DNA of 64,000 nt. Origin: Atrichornis clamosus. Taxonomy: Eukaryota; Chordata; Aves; Passeriformes; Menuridae. This document shows, in pieces, positions 38,526 through 49,490 of the stretch. Each line of letters begins with the position of its first letter. Positions within the stretch are counted from its first letter, which is position 1. The notes under the pieces are model-generated. The model was given only the letters and a program-made list of their open reading frames with translations. It was not told where the DNA came from and ran no database searches. The translations under genes were made by a program, and so were the position numbers. Location of the stretch: contig WBMZ01003275.1 of assembly GCA_013400975.1 (NCBI GenBank), positions 248,001-312,000 on the forward strand. Reading direction: 5' to 3'.

Positions 38526-41500
38526 TAGCTGCAGCTTCTACAGATAGGCCTGTTGAAGTGATGCCTTCCATCTGCACTCCAAATTTTTATATGTGGTCCA
38601 ATAAAAATGTAAATCTTTGGCAAACTGGAAACTTCATAAAAGAAACCCTGATGCCACACCCAATTCTTCTTTGTCTTTGAGTATGTATTTTTGTTCTTGG
38701 CAAAAGGTCAGAAGCATAACAATAATGCATTCAAATCCCCTTCAGCAGAGATGTTATTTTGATTCAGCAAACTGCTATGATCTTAGCTGTAAACAAAAGA
38801 CCCAGACCAAGTATCAGAGAGCCAGAGATAAAAATGATGGGATGTTTTTGAAAGAAAGGAGCAGTATAATTATAATTAAATCCTTTTCTATTTCTGTCTT
38901 TCTCTGTATGCAAAGGCATCAGGACTCCTGATCTCTCTCATTAGTGCTTAATTAAAACTCTTGCAGATTCACATTGATTTGTAGATTATTTTTTTAAGTG
39001 CCTTATATTGCATCCAATATTATGAACTTATTTTAAGAAAAGGGTAAATTGTTTTACTATAACAGTGGTCCATCTGAAGCTACAGATAATAAAGTCATAG
39101 ATGTAGAAACACATATTCTAAAGAGGGCAGTAAGAAATCTTGTCTATATCTAACCGGGATCTGGAGTTGCCCAATAGCCACGGTGCATTACAGATTTTTA
39201 TCTGTTTTTTTAAACCCTTAGATGTTAGCTGGGGCAAGAGGCAGGCTGTAGGATATGATGAACCAGTGTTTTGATCTGATGTAGCAATCCTAGGTTACTG
39301 TCATGAAAAAAACCCCAAAACCATACAGATCCAAGAATCCTCTTCTGTAATGAACCATATTCCACAAAATGTAGAAACATTTGTTCATATACAATATGTT
39401 GATGTGGTGAAGAAAAATCAGAAGGTCCATGTCAAAAATTATTTTAAAAGTACTCATCATTTTATAGCTGCAGAGGAAAATAAGATTGGAGATGAGAGCC
39501 TTTAAAAATTCTGCATTGACACCAGGTTAGTCATGCCTGTCATTTTGCTTCTCCCTGTGTCAGTTCAAATGGGAAATGCTGAACACACAAATATAAACAT
39601 GTGCAAGCTGTCCCTAAATACCCGACTCTCTTTCAAATATATGAGTTTTATTTGACACATTTCCTTACAAAAGGGATAGATGAAATGCCAGAAATATTTT
39701 TGCAAGCCTTTTGTGAGAGAAAATTCCTTAATCTGCAGACTTTTCTACTGTAGTGATAATCATTGCTGGCAGGGCTTGAGAACATATTTCAAAGAACACC
39801 TCCATGACCTGCAGTAACAGTCAGGCTTTAAAGGCAACTTGCGGTCTGTGCAGGTGAACTTGAGTTTGCAAAGCCATTCACAAGCCTCCCAGAGGAGGAG
39901 GCTAAAAGAGGAGATTCACCTGACTAAATTACTATCTTTGCTGCAGGTCACTCCAGGATCAGTTCCTCATGAAGAACTTGTCTGCATTGTCAAAGGGAAC
40001 AGGTATCGTTTATAAAACAAGCATCCTGAGTAGATGATTGTAATTTTCTCCATTGTCTACTGAGCAAGTCTATACTGTCTAGACCAGGCAGACCCTTTCC
40101 CTCTGCCTCTGTCCAGGACACACTCTTCCACTGTTGATAGTGCTGGTACAGAAGTGATTCCAGTAAATACTGTAACTGAAGTTTTTGTGTGTAAGTGTTT
40201 TTTGGGGTTTTTTTTTCTGAGTATCGCTTATCCTTACACTGTGATTCAACGTCTTAGGAAACTGATGCCAGCTTGGTTTGGGTGAGACCGTGGGATGCCA
40301 CAATGTGCTCAGTGCTGAGGTCAGATGGGGCTGCTCAGGGCTGTTCCCCCCTCGGGGCTGGAAGCCCCCAGACCAGAGCTGGCACAGCCTCCCTGGGCAC
40401 CCCACACCTCTGACCACCTGGCCCCAGGAGAGAAATATGTTTTCAACTGCTGTAGAACTAAAAGGAGACAGTGTGAAAGAAACAGCTGCCCTTGTCTTTG
40501 CCCATTACCGAACTTGCTAGGATTGCTGCTGAGGTACCTGTACAACAGTAGTGTTCCACCGCAACATGTGCTCTATGTCAGCACTCACTCTACTTCTCCA
40601 GTCCAAAAGGAGATGACAGAGAATACAGTGACAGAGAGTTCCCACTTCACTGTGAATAAGAATTTAAGCTTTTTTTCTGGTCTAAAGATTGCCAAATACT
40701 GCTGAGGATAAAAAGTCAACATAAGATTAGGGATAAGTGTACAGAAGTCAAAGCCACTATCACTGCTGGTTTAACTATAGAAAAAAATGTAGCATAGACA
40801 AAATGCTATTTTCAGTACACTCAGTCTTCAAATATGATTTGATGACAGGCCTATTTAGCATCCATTTCCTACTTTATACCTGCAACCAGAAAAGAGTAAC
40901 AGATCACCAGCAAATGTATAAAAATCCTCCAATTTTAAGTCTTCAAATCACAATTTTCAGGCCTATACTTCTAACTGGATTAGGTTAGATGAACACAGCA
41001 GTCATGAACTCATGATGCTTTGCAGTCTTTGGGGTTTGTTTCCTGTCATATTAAATCATGGCAGGGAAATAAAAATGGTATCTGAATGAGTGTCCTTCAG
41101 CAATATTATTTTTGAATAATTTTCTGAGATTATTTCTGAGTCCTTAAAGTCATAGTTTCATAACATTTATTTAAGATCATACTGGAAATGAATATTTTAT
41201 GTAGGTATTTTGGGATAGTATCTTGTCTGTTTAGTTATCAAAAGTATTATTATTATACACTCAAAATATTTTAAAAGTTTCTACACTTATTAAACTACAG
41301 TCAGGTTATTACATTCCAAATATGATATTTAAGTTTATAATCACTATGTCCAATGAGAAAATAATCTAAATTATTTTTTAAGAAAATCCATATCTACTGA
41401 CAAAACAATGAATTCTAACAAGAACCAGTATCAGTTTGTTTTGTCCTTTCCTGTGAGCAAGTGGTGTAAACAACTTATGAGCATATTTCCAAAACATCTT

Positions 41501-43919
41501 CTGATATGAGTACATCCAGCTCTGTGGTGATTAAATTCTGAATCAGACCTTCAGGACATCTTTTATCAGCTCTGAAATAACTTATTTTATGTGACTTAGA
41601 ACCAGTTGTAGTTTTCTCAATTCCAGAGAAAGATATATTAGTTTACCAGAACCATTTCACATCACTGAGGTTAAAATGAAAGAGTGGATTACATTCCTGG
41701 CAAAGAAAGACACTAATTTAAAGAACCCAGTGACAGGGCTTGCAAGATACTAGATTGTAGAGTCATTTATTACAAAGCACATTTTGTTCAGACCTGACAA
41801 CTCCATTGGTTAAAAAACCACAGGCCAGGTTTCCAAAACTTCAATATATTTAATATTGTAAGATTCATGTTATCTAATTTAATTGAGACTTCAGTCATCG
41901 TGCCATCTGTCCATCAGTCTCCAAGATTCACTGTTGCACATTAACTGATATTAATCAACTTTTGACAGTGGTACTGGGGTCTCACAAAGTTCCTGCAAGT
42001 GCAAGGAAACCCACTGGTCAGGTGGAGTGCCAGTGGTGCACCTGGTGGTGGAAAGACAGGGGCAGGTCAGCACTGCTTTTTCTTGCCCCACAGCAGCAGC
42101 AGCCGGCAGTCACCATCTCCACAGCTTTGGATTCTTTGGTGTTTGCCCCAACACCATTATAAAGTAATAGATTTAGCAAATGATGTTCTTGGGAAAGATC
42201 AATATCTTCTGCTGCGTGAGAAAGAAAAGGTTTGTATTCTGACCAGTTGAAGAGGACTAGTAGGAAAATGGGTGGTAACATGGTAAGAAGCACAGAGTAG
42301 TTGCAGAGAATTGGAATTATGATGGTGGAGAAGCAAGAAATGCTGTGCAAGAGTCCAAGGGAAACTAAGCTTCTTCAGTTCCAGTGCTCACAGAAAATGG
42401 AATTTTACCGCTAATCCTTCTTGTGTTTTGTCCTCAGGCTATCTTAGAGTCAAGTATTTAGGTCTTTCTCTAAAGGCAGGAACTTATCATGGTATTGGGT
42501 GATGAAGCTTAGAGAAAAAAAGCCCCCCAAAACCAAAAGGAAAAAAACCAAACAGACCAAGTCAGCCTAATAAAAAAGAAAGAAACCACAATACAGTTTG
42601 AGACATATCATAAATGTCAATAAATAATAGAAAAGTAAACTGGAAGGAATCTTGAGTAGGTAAGATAAACTGTGCCTAAATTACTGCCAACAGATTTTTT
42701 TACCTGTCTTATTTTTCAACCCCTTCAGTAATAGAGATGCAAAAATTTTCCTGGATTCCCTGTTCCAGGGCTTCACTATTTCTACATTAACCTTACCAAC
42801 AACTCCCCACCAGTAGCTAGCACTGTCATTGCTAATGCACTACTTCAGAATAGCAGGAAAACTCTTACCAAAAAAGGATTTGATGATCATTGCAGGTCCC
42901 TACAACCAGAAATATCATAAAATTTAGAGTAAGAGAGGATATATGTTCCCTAGCCTTAATGCAAAGGACAATGATCTTTTCCACTTACCCATTCCCCATC
43001 TGCACTAGCTGGATGCAGACACAGAACAGACCTAAGCAGTGTGGAAGCACAGCCCTCTTAGCACAGTCATTTCTGGTGTGGGAAGGGTGGGGAAAGTCTG
43101 AGGAAGGTGGACTTCCCACTGATTGCCACTGTAAAGTTACACTAGCATGTGTTTCCAGGTCTATAAAATTTAAGCCTGAATCTTCATTATTGTCTTTATT
43201 AAATCTTCATTAAAATAATCAAATTATTAACAATAATTAAAACAAGTAATCATTAAAATATAAGTCATACCTATTTTATTAAAACTTTGCCTTTTGATGT
43301 TCTTCCAGCTTTTTGCTTTTTGGCGCATGGCTTTTAGAGATATAAATGTCAGGAAAGATGGAAGACTGTCTGTATGGGTGTTGGCTTTTGTTCCCTCCTC
43401 AGTATCTGTTGTCAGCTTTCCGGTGTCTGGATCAAAGAGTCAGAAGGAGCTCCCACCACAAGTGCAGCATATGAGTCTGGAGGTTAGCACCATTTCCACA
43501 GTTACCTCCCAGAAATATTCAGAGCTTAAAGTCAGGATAAAAAATGACAAAAAGTTGAGTGAAACTCAGAGTCATTTTGTTCTTGAGAGACCTTGCGGAT
43601 TATCCAACCCTGACAGCCCTGACTTCTTGGATTAGCCAGTTTTAAGAGGACTAAAGCATTAATGATTGTTTCTCTCTTGGACACTGAAATTACCTCCAGA
43701 CTTTCCTCAGGGACCCTCCAAAGAGACAAGAACATTAAGCCACTAAGCCACTCTTTTTCTGGATATAGACACTAAATAAAGAGGCTAGAGGACAAAGAGA
43801 TATCTGTGAAACTATACACTGCTGACTTACTAAAATTTTTCAATTCTGTTTTTTGAAAAGACTAAGCGATTACTAAGAATACATAATTCTAAATACAAGC
43901 ATAAAATAACATAATTATA
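38526..43919. other. unique non-coding stretch
   Basis: No gene or confident repeat is visible. A GC-richer island at about 40260-40440 has C- and G-runs and a few CpGs and supports short overlapping open frames in several phases, a composition effect. A similar milder patch lies at 41995-42125 with a CAG run. Confidence 0.5.
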
Positions 43920-44690
43920 TAAAGAACAGTTGGAAGCAACCCTGAGAATATTAGTTAGCCCAGCTCTGGCAGGATCAGTTATCCCCATGTCATTCTTGAA
44001 AGACATATGGCTACATTGTTTTTAATATCTACAGCAATTAAGAATTTACAAGTCTGCAGTCGCCTGCTCAAATGGTACAAAGTTATTACTAGTTATATCA
44101 CTTTTCCTTGCAAGGAGAAAGCCTTTCCTGATGTCTAATTTGATAATTTCTTGATGAAAACAAAGCTTATCACTGTTTCTTTATCTACCAAAAGCTTGGA
44201 AAACAGTTTATCCTCTCATTTTTTGTAGCAGACTTTTGTACACCTAATTTCTGTTAATTTATGTCAATTATTTTCTATTCTGTCTTGTCCAGATCCAGTT
44301 TTTACAATATTTCCCAAAGGCCACTTTCTCTAGAGATTCTCCTGGACTCTCTCAGGTCACTTCAGGTCTTTCTCAAAGTGTAATGACCACAGCAATTTAG
44401 CTTGGCCAGACAGTTCTGAGAGGAACAGAAATCCTGTGGGCTGCATTGCTGAGAATGCATCCCAGGCATGATGTTCACAACTGCACCATCTTATTAACTT
44501 ACATTCAGATTGTGGTCCACCACATAACACATTCTGTCTCAAACATCTAGTATTTCATCCTCTCTCTGTTTTGACCATTTTTCATATGTGTGTTGCCATT
44601 AAGCTTCATCTTTGTTTTTCAGACCAAATAGTGAAGATCTGTCTACACAATTGCAGTCTTTCTTCCTTATTCTCTTCAGCTATTAACCAG
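43920..44690 (-). mobile_element. ancient CR1 LINE remnant
   Basis: This reads as the reverse complement of an old amniote CR1 3' region. GAACAGTTGGAAGCAACCCT is the 3' end. Then come AAGCCTTTCCTGATGTCTAA (corresponding to the FFT-RVxxxWNxLP coding area), CTCCTGGACTCTCTCAGGTC, TTCTCAAAGTGTAATGACCA, GAATGCATCCCAGGCATGATG, and CATTCAGATTGTGGTCCACC. A GCCATTAAGCTTCATCTTTG-like block follows before similarity fades near 44690. Each block appears in consensus order with many substitutions and small gaps. No frame remains open. Confidence 0.7.
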
Positions 44691-46219
44691 ACACTTTTGG
44701 CATACACTTTGTACTTTCAACCCCCGGGCATATAATCTTGTATATGCAAGACAACACTTTTTCTCTTCTCCTTTATTTGTCCTCCCTGAGCACACTATAT
44801 CAATTTTGTTCATATTCTAGTCATGAACTATCCCATCTCTATTATGCCAGTTATTTCACAGCAGTGATGAGATTAAGTTTCGTGCATTAATATATAGATA
44901 CCTTCACAGTATTTATGGTATTTATTCTAGAAAGCTTTGATGGTGTGATCAACTATTTCCATTTTTATTCTTTCCAAGAAAACCTTTTAGTGACCAATGG
45001 CTACTAAGAATAATCTTTATGTATTTTCAACCTTGTTGTTTGTATTTAGCTAGGATCTTGTCATCTATGCTTATGCAATCTGATACCCCTCCTTCCTAAA
45101 TCAATAAGAGAACCACTTAGGATAATCTAGGTCGGTGAGATAATTTCCCAGTTTTGTGAGGTGAACTGAATTTGTCAGTGGACCATTGAATTTAATTTCC
45201 TGTTGAAAGAACTAAAGCTCATGCTCTTGGTGAACATTAAGATAGTCAAAATTTGAGTTTAAGTTACAAAGAAAGTAATTACACATGCAAATATGTCAAT
45301 TACTTACAGAAATTACAGGTTATATGACTACCTGTTCATTTGCATGCACAATTACCCAAACCGAAAAAGAAACCATGACAAATTTAATGTACCAATTGGG
45401 TGTGCAGTCAGGCATTCAGCTAACTCATGCCTAATTGGGCACACTTCATTTTGAAAATTATTTTCCTGGTTTTCTGTTTACCTTTAACATTTTGGATGAA
45501 GGTTCTGTAATAATTCTTTCACTGCTATAAAACTGAACAAAGGGAAATCACAGCTCTCCACAAAGAACACACAGCAGCACTGCCTATAAGCTTTTCTCAA
45601 AATTTTTTTCCGGTTAAGCCTTGTCTGAAAACTGTCAAAAGTCCGGGCCAGGATGTTGGTGTTATCCTTAAAGAGTATACAGACTCCATTCCATAGTAAT
45701 CTATTAAATTTTTGAAAATAATTCAACATCAGCAGCACCAGTAGGCAGAGATTATAACTGACTTTTCTCTCAATTTTAGGATTTACGGATTGAACTATAT
45801 ACATAAAGTTATTGTTCAGCATGAAGTTATGTTTTTAACTAGGATGACATTTAATTCATTGGACCAGAATTTCAGTGACAGGCAAACATAGATATTTGTG
45901 GGTGCCTGATTTATGTGCATAAATGTCAGCTGGGTAATCACAAATCAAGTATCTGCACACATGCATTCTTTTATTCTGAGTGACTGTGCATAAAGGCACA
46001 CAACTGATATAGGTATAGAGATTCACTTTGAAATCAGAGATGTTTGAAATATTTGGGGTGCAGTACCAGCACTCACATTCAGGTTAGTCACAGCTAAATG
46101 GGCTGAAAATAGCTGAAGAAGGGTCTCATGATAAAGCATTAAAAGATTTCAGGAGAAAACGGTGTCAATAAATGCAAAATAAATCCCATGAAGATAAGTA
46201 ATTGTGTTCTATAGGCACA
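44691..46219. other. unique AT-rich stretch with an inverted octamer pair
   Basis: No gene is visible. The 45280-45440 part carries two inverted ATGCAAAT octamers and further paired motifs, listed below. The minus-strand open frame at 45484-45822 (112 codons) has no recognisable motif. Confidence 0.45.
45284..45346. promoter_or_regulatory. inverted pair of ATGCAAAT octamers (possible POU-factor sites)
   Basis: CATGCAAAT at 45284-45292 and its exact reverse complement ATTTGCATG at 45338-45346 are 45 bp apart. ATGCAAAT is the classic octamer bound by POU/Oct proteins. Just downstream, AATTGGGTGTGC and AATTGGGCACAC repeat a shared core. Enhancer function is inference only. Confidence 0.3.
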
Positions 46220-46870
46220 GCAGCAGCGTTCAATAAGATTTTATGACTCAGAAATGAGACTGTGGAGATCCTGCAAACAATTCTTTGAAAATCTTAGCCC
46301 AGTACTCAATAACAGTTACAAAAACAATTAGAATATGTGAAACTATTAGCAAAAGAAAAGGAAAGAAAATTGTCGTTGAATAAAACCCTTGCACGTTTAT
46401 GTCTCAGATGCTGTGTGTAGTTCTGCCTACCACATAGAAATCACACAGCAGATATCAGAAAATGATAAAATAGAATTAGAAGACACACTGAAAAATGTGA
46501 CAAGAATTGTCAAGGATTATCAGAAGTTCATGCTGGCCTCTGAGAACAAATTGCATAGAGTAGGACCCTTCTTAAAATTTAGAAAGACGTAATCAACATT
46601 CACAAAATTATTTTTAAAATTAATTTTAAATACATGTCATGGAAAACATAAATAGGAGCAATGATGTATTATTTTTCATAAAATATAAGATAAGGGGCAT
46701 ACAATGAAATTGTAGGCAACAGATTTAACACTAACAAAAGGGAGTAAAGTTTTATGAGGTACACAATAAGATTGTGAAACCTTTTGCCACAGGATGATTT
46801 GGATAAAACAAATAATAATAGGTCCAGAGATTTTTGAATGAAACATGGAAAATATAATAAGGTATTCTAA
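46220..46870 (+). mobile_element. ancient CR1 LINE remnant (C-terminal and 3' region)
   Basis: Blocks occur in the order of ancient CR1 ORF2. GAAACTATTAGCAAAAGAAA at 46338 comes first, then CTCAGATGCTGTGTGTAGTT (the LEYCVQF region), ACAAGAATTGTCAAGGATTA (the RATKMIKG region), and ATGAAATTGTAGGCAACAGA with TTTAACACTAACAAAAGGGA (the M-K-L-x-G-S-R-F region). GAAACCTTTTGCCACAGGAT (the WN-LP-x-x-V region) ends the series. The 67-codon frame from 46389 is a chance remainder of this decayed coding sequence and not a gene. Confidence 0.75.
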
Positions 46871-48564
46871 TATATGATTTGGAGATGTCACTCTGCTTCA
46901 CTCAGCTTCTAATCCAGAGTGCCAGAAGAGCAGAGAGCGCCAGGAGAGGTGGCATTCTGTCCTTGCTGTTTCTTGTAGTCTTTTCCTAAGCATGAAATGT
47001 TGTTCACTGTCAGAAAGAGACACTAGTCTAGGTGGACTGTTGACCTTAGTACATATGGTTATATTTATAAAACAACTCTTGATCCTTTCCTTGGGAATTT
47101 TCATTTAGTTGCCTTTTTCTTTTCTTGTGTTCTGTTCTTATTTTCATGTAAGTACAGCATTCTCATTCTTACTGAACTGCAATATAGGTTTTTTTGACCA
47201 TTTTTTCAATTTGTCAAGATCCTGATATTTAAATCCATTTCCTCTCATCTTCCCTGGTAACAATGATTACCTGTAGGAATAGCTGATGACAGTAACACTA
47301 AATCTTTGAACACCTGTACAATTAAATTACCCTAAAGATCATAAAACTGACAGATGCCATATACAAGGGAATTATACCACTTTAAAATTGTGATATAGAT
47401 GTCAGGATAGATCTGGAAGAATGGAATGTTATGGTTCCCAAAAGCCTATCTGATTTTCCTTGTGTGCAGTTATTTGGCATAATATCATTATTAGTATGGA
47501 ATATCCTAAGTGTTTTTTCTAGCTTATTAAAATGTATAAGATTGGTGCAGCTACTGTTCTCAGTTTGTAGGTACATGCCGAAGTAAGACAAACTAGAAAA
47601 AAAATGTTTAAGGTGATATTATTTTGAATGATTTCATACTACACTTTCAAGGTAGATTTTCCTCCTATTATCGAGTGCTAATACTTAGAGGAACAAAAAA
47701 ATTCGTGCACTGAAAGCCGGCCCTTAGGCTGAATACCCCAAACTTCATTATTTTCACTTCTGGCAGTAGGGCTGGGAAGGGAAAGAGCTGCTGAGTGCGA
47801 TACAATGTTGTTCCCTCTGAAGACAAAAAGTATATTGAGCAAAGTCACATGACAAGGGACAGCTTGCCCAGTGGCAACCTACATTTGCCAGGCTCGGACT
47901 GGGGTCTGCACATGCACGGCGATAGACAGTCTGTGCAGATACCCTTTCAGGTATCCAAAAATGGGTTGCACAAAGGCAGACTTGGGAGACATCTAAACTA
48001 ATCCAGAAACAAAGATGGAAGGAAGAAAGGAAGAAGGAGAGGAGGGAGGAATTTAGGCGCTTTATCCTGTGTTGCACCTCTTCCCGTTAGAAAAGGTAAT
48101 TGTCTTGTCCTGATCTGCCATCTTTCTTTCAGAAGATAAGCAAGAGCCAGTGCTTTTTTTTAAAGTATGTTTGGAACATAGGTCTTGCACAGCCGTTCAA
48201 GCTCTCCTACTCCTTTTGTTCAGCAGCACAGTGTCCCAAGACCTCTTTCAAACCTATGATAAACATTTGAGGAGTAAGATATGCAGGGAGGAAACTGCTG
48301 GAAAGAGAGGAGCAAGAGGTATCTTCATTCCCTTCCCCTGGAGATGTTACACCTCATACTAACTCACTTTTCATGAACTTACCTGAAAGTAGACTGCATT
48401 TGGGATACAGGTCGGGCTCACAGTTCTAAATTCCTGCAGTTAAATTAGCCCTAAAGAAATATTTAAGTATTTTTCTCTTTAAAAGATGTTTTGATTGAGA
48501 TTCTGTAACTCAGTCCCAAAGATGACTGTGTCTTATGGTTTTCTTTTCTGAGATTTCTAACTTG
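46871..48564. other. unique non-coding stretch
   Basis: No gene, RNA gene or confident repeat is visible. The overlapping short open frames on both strands at 47754-48077 are in GC-balanced sequence and show no family resemblance. Confidence 0.5.
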
Positions 48565-49170
48565 TTTGACAAAAGTAATTGGTAAAGTCTGTCTTCCATG
48601 AGGTGTTTGATTTAGTGCCACATATGAGACTTATTATAAAATTAGTCTCTTATAAACCAGTAGAGAACACATTAAATGGATTAAGAATGCACTAATTGGC
48701 AGATATCCAAATGCAGCTGTCAATGTAGAGTTATATTGAAGTGAGGAATATTCTAACAGGATGATCCCTGAGCAGGGATTAATTCAAAAATGTTTTATTA
48801 ATGCTCTCTAATAATACAAAATATCACTGTTGGTAAAATGTGTGGATGACACATAGATTGTCAGAATAGCAGATAATAATGATGAAGACATCTAACTTGT
48901 CAGTCTGGGCCCACTCAAAGGAATGATCTTTTAAACACCAAGTATCTCTAGACAAAAGCATCTGGACCATGCCTGTAAAATTAAATACTGCATATGAAAC
49001 AGGGACTTGGTGAGAACCACACAGAACTAACAATTGAGCATGAGCTTCCAGAGTGATGATGAGGCCAAGGAGGCTAATAAAGTCACTGTAAATATGTAGA
49101 TAGTGAAGCAGAGGCTGGGGACAAGAGTGTACTTCGTTGGGTCACACTGGTGAGGCCACCACAAATCCTA
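48565..49170 (+). mobile_element. ancient CR1 LINE remnant (reverse transcriptase region)
   Basis: CCATGAGGTGTTTGATTTAG at about 48597 is motif A (KAFD-V type), followed by TGCCACATATGAGACTTATT. Then come ACATTAAATGGATTAAGAAT, a degraded motif B region, AAATGTGTGGATGACACATA (the FADDT catalytic box, with V for F), and TTGAGCATGAGCTTCCAGAG with AGGCCAAGGAGGCTAATAAA. A final CACTGGTGAGGCCACCAC block corresponds to LVRPHL. Many frameshifts are present. It is the same age class as 43920-44690 and 46220-46870 but covers a more upstream part, so it is an independent insertion. Confidence 0.75.
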
Positions 49171-49490
49171 GTGGACAAATTTCCAACAACTGCTACTATC
49201 TCCACACAAGCAGCAACCGTGCTCACTGCCGGTTGCTCATCACATCCTATTTTGCCGGTGTAACATCCATTGGATACAGCACACGAGTTGTTTCAGCAGC
49301 GGGAGAGTGCCCTGAGCACTGGGCAGCAGAGCATTGCCGTGCTTGCGGCCCCGTTCCCTCTGCCCCTGCTCCTTCACGCTTGGTGTCAGCTCCGCCCAGT
49401 GCCCCATCCCCAGGTCAGAGCAGCAGACTCACCCCCCATATACGCGCTTTCCCACAGCCTGATAACTTTCTTTACTCTTACCAAAAAACA
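49171..49490. other. GC- and CpG-richer block abutting an old CR1
   Basis: This block is markedly richer in G, C and CpG than its surroundings (for example GCTTGCGGCCCCGTTCCC, CTCCGCCCAGTG, TATACGCGCTTT). It starts where the CR1 similarity stops. It supports open frames in more than one phase (49137-49589, 150 codons; 49270-49521), as GC-rich DNA does. No protein family is recognisable. It could be a decayed LTR or an orphan CpG island. Confidence 0.35.

Noticed and set aside
40260..40440. GC-rich patch as a coding exon
   Set aside because: Open frames occur in several phases on both strands with no preferred one, and no family resemblance is seen.
46389..46592. 67-codon plus-strand frame with coiled-coil-like look
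   Set aside because: It coincides with the decayed C-terminal region of an ancient CR1.
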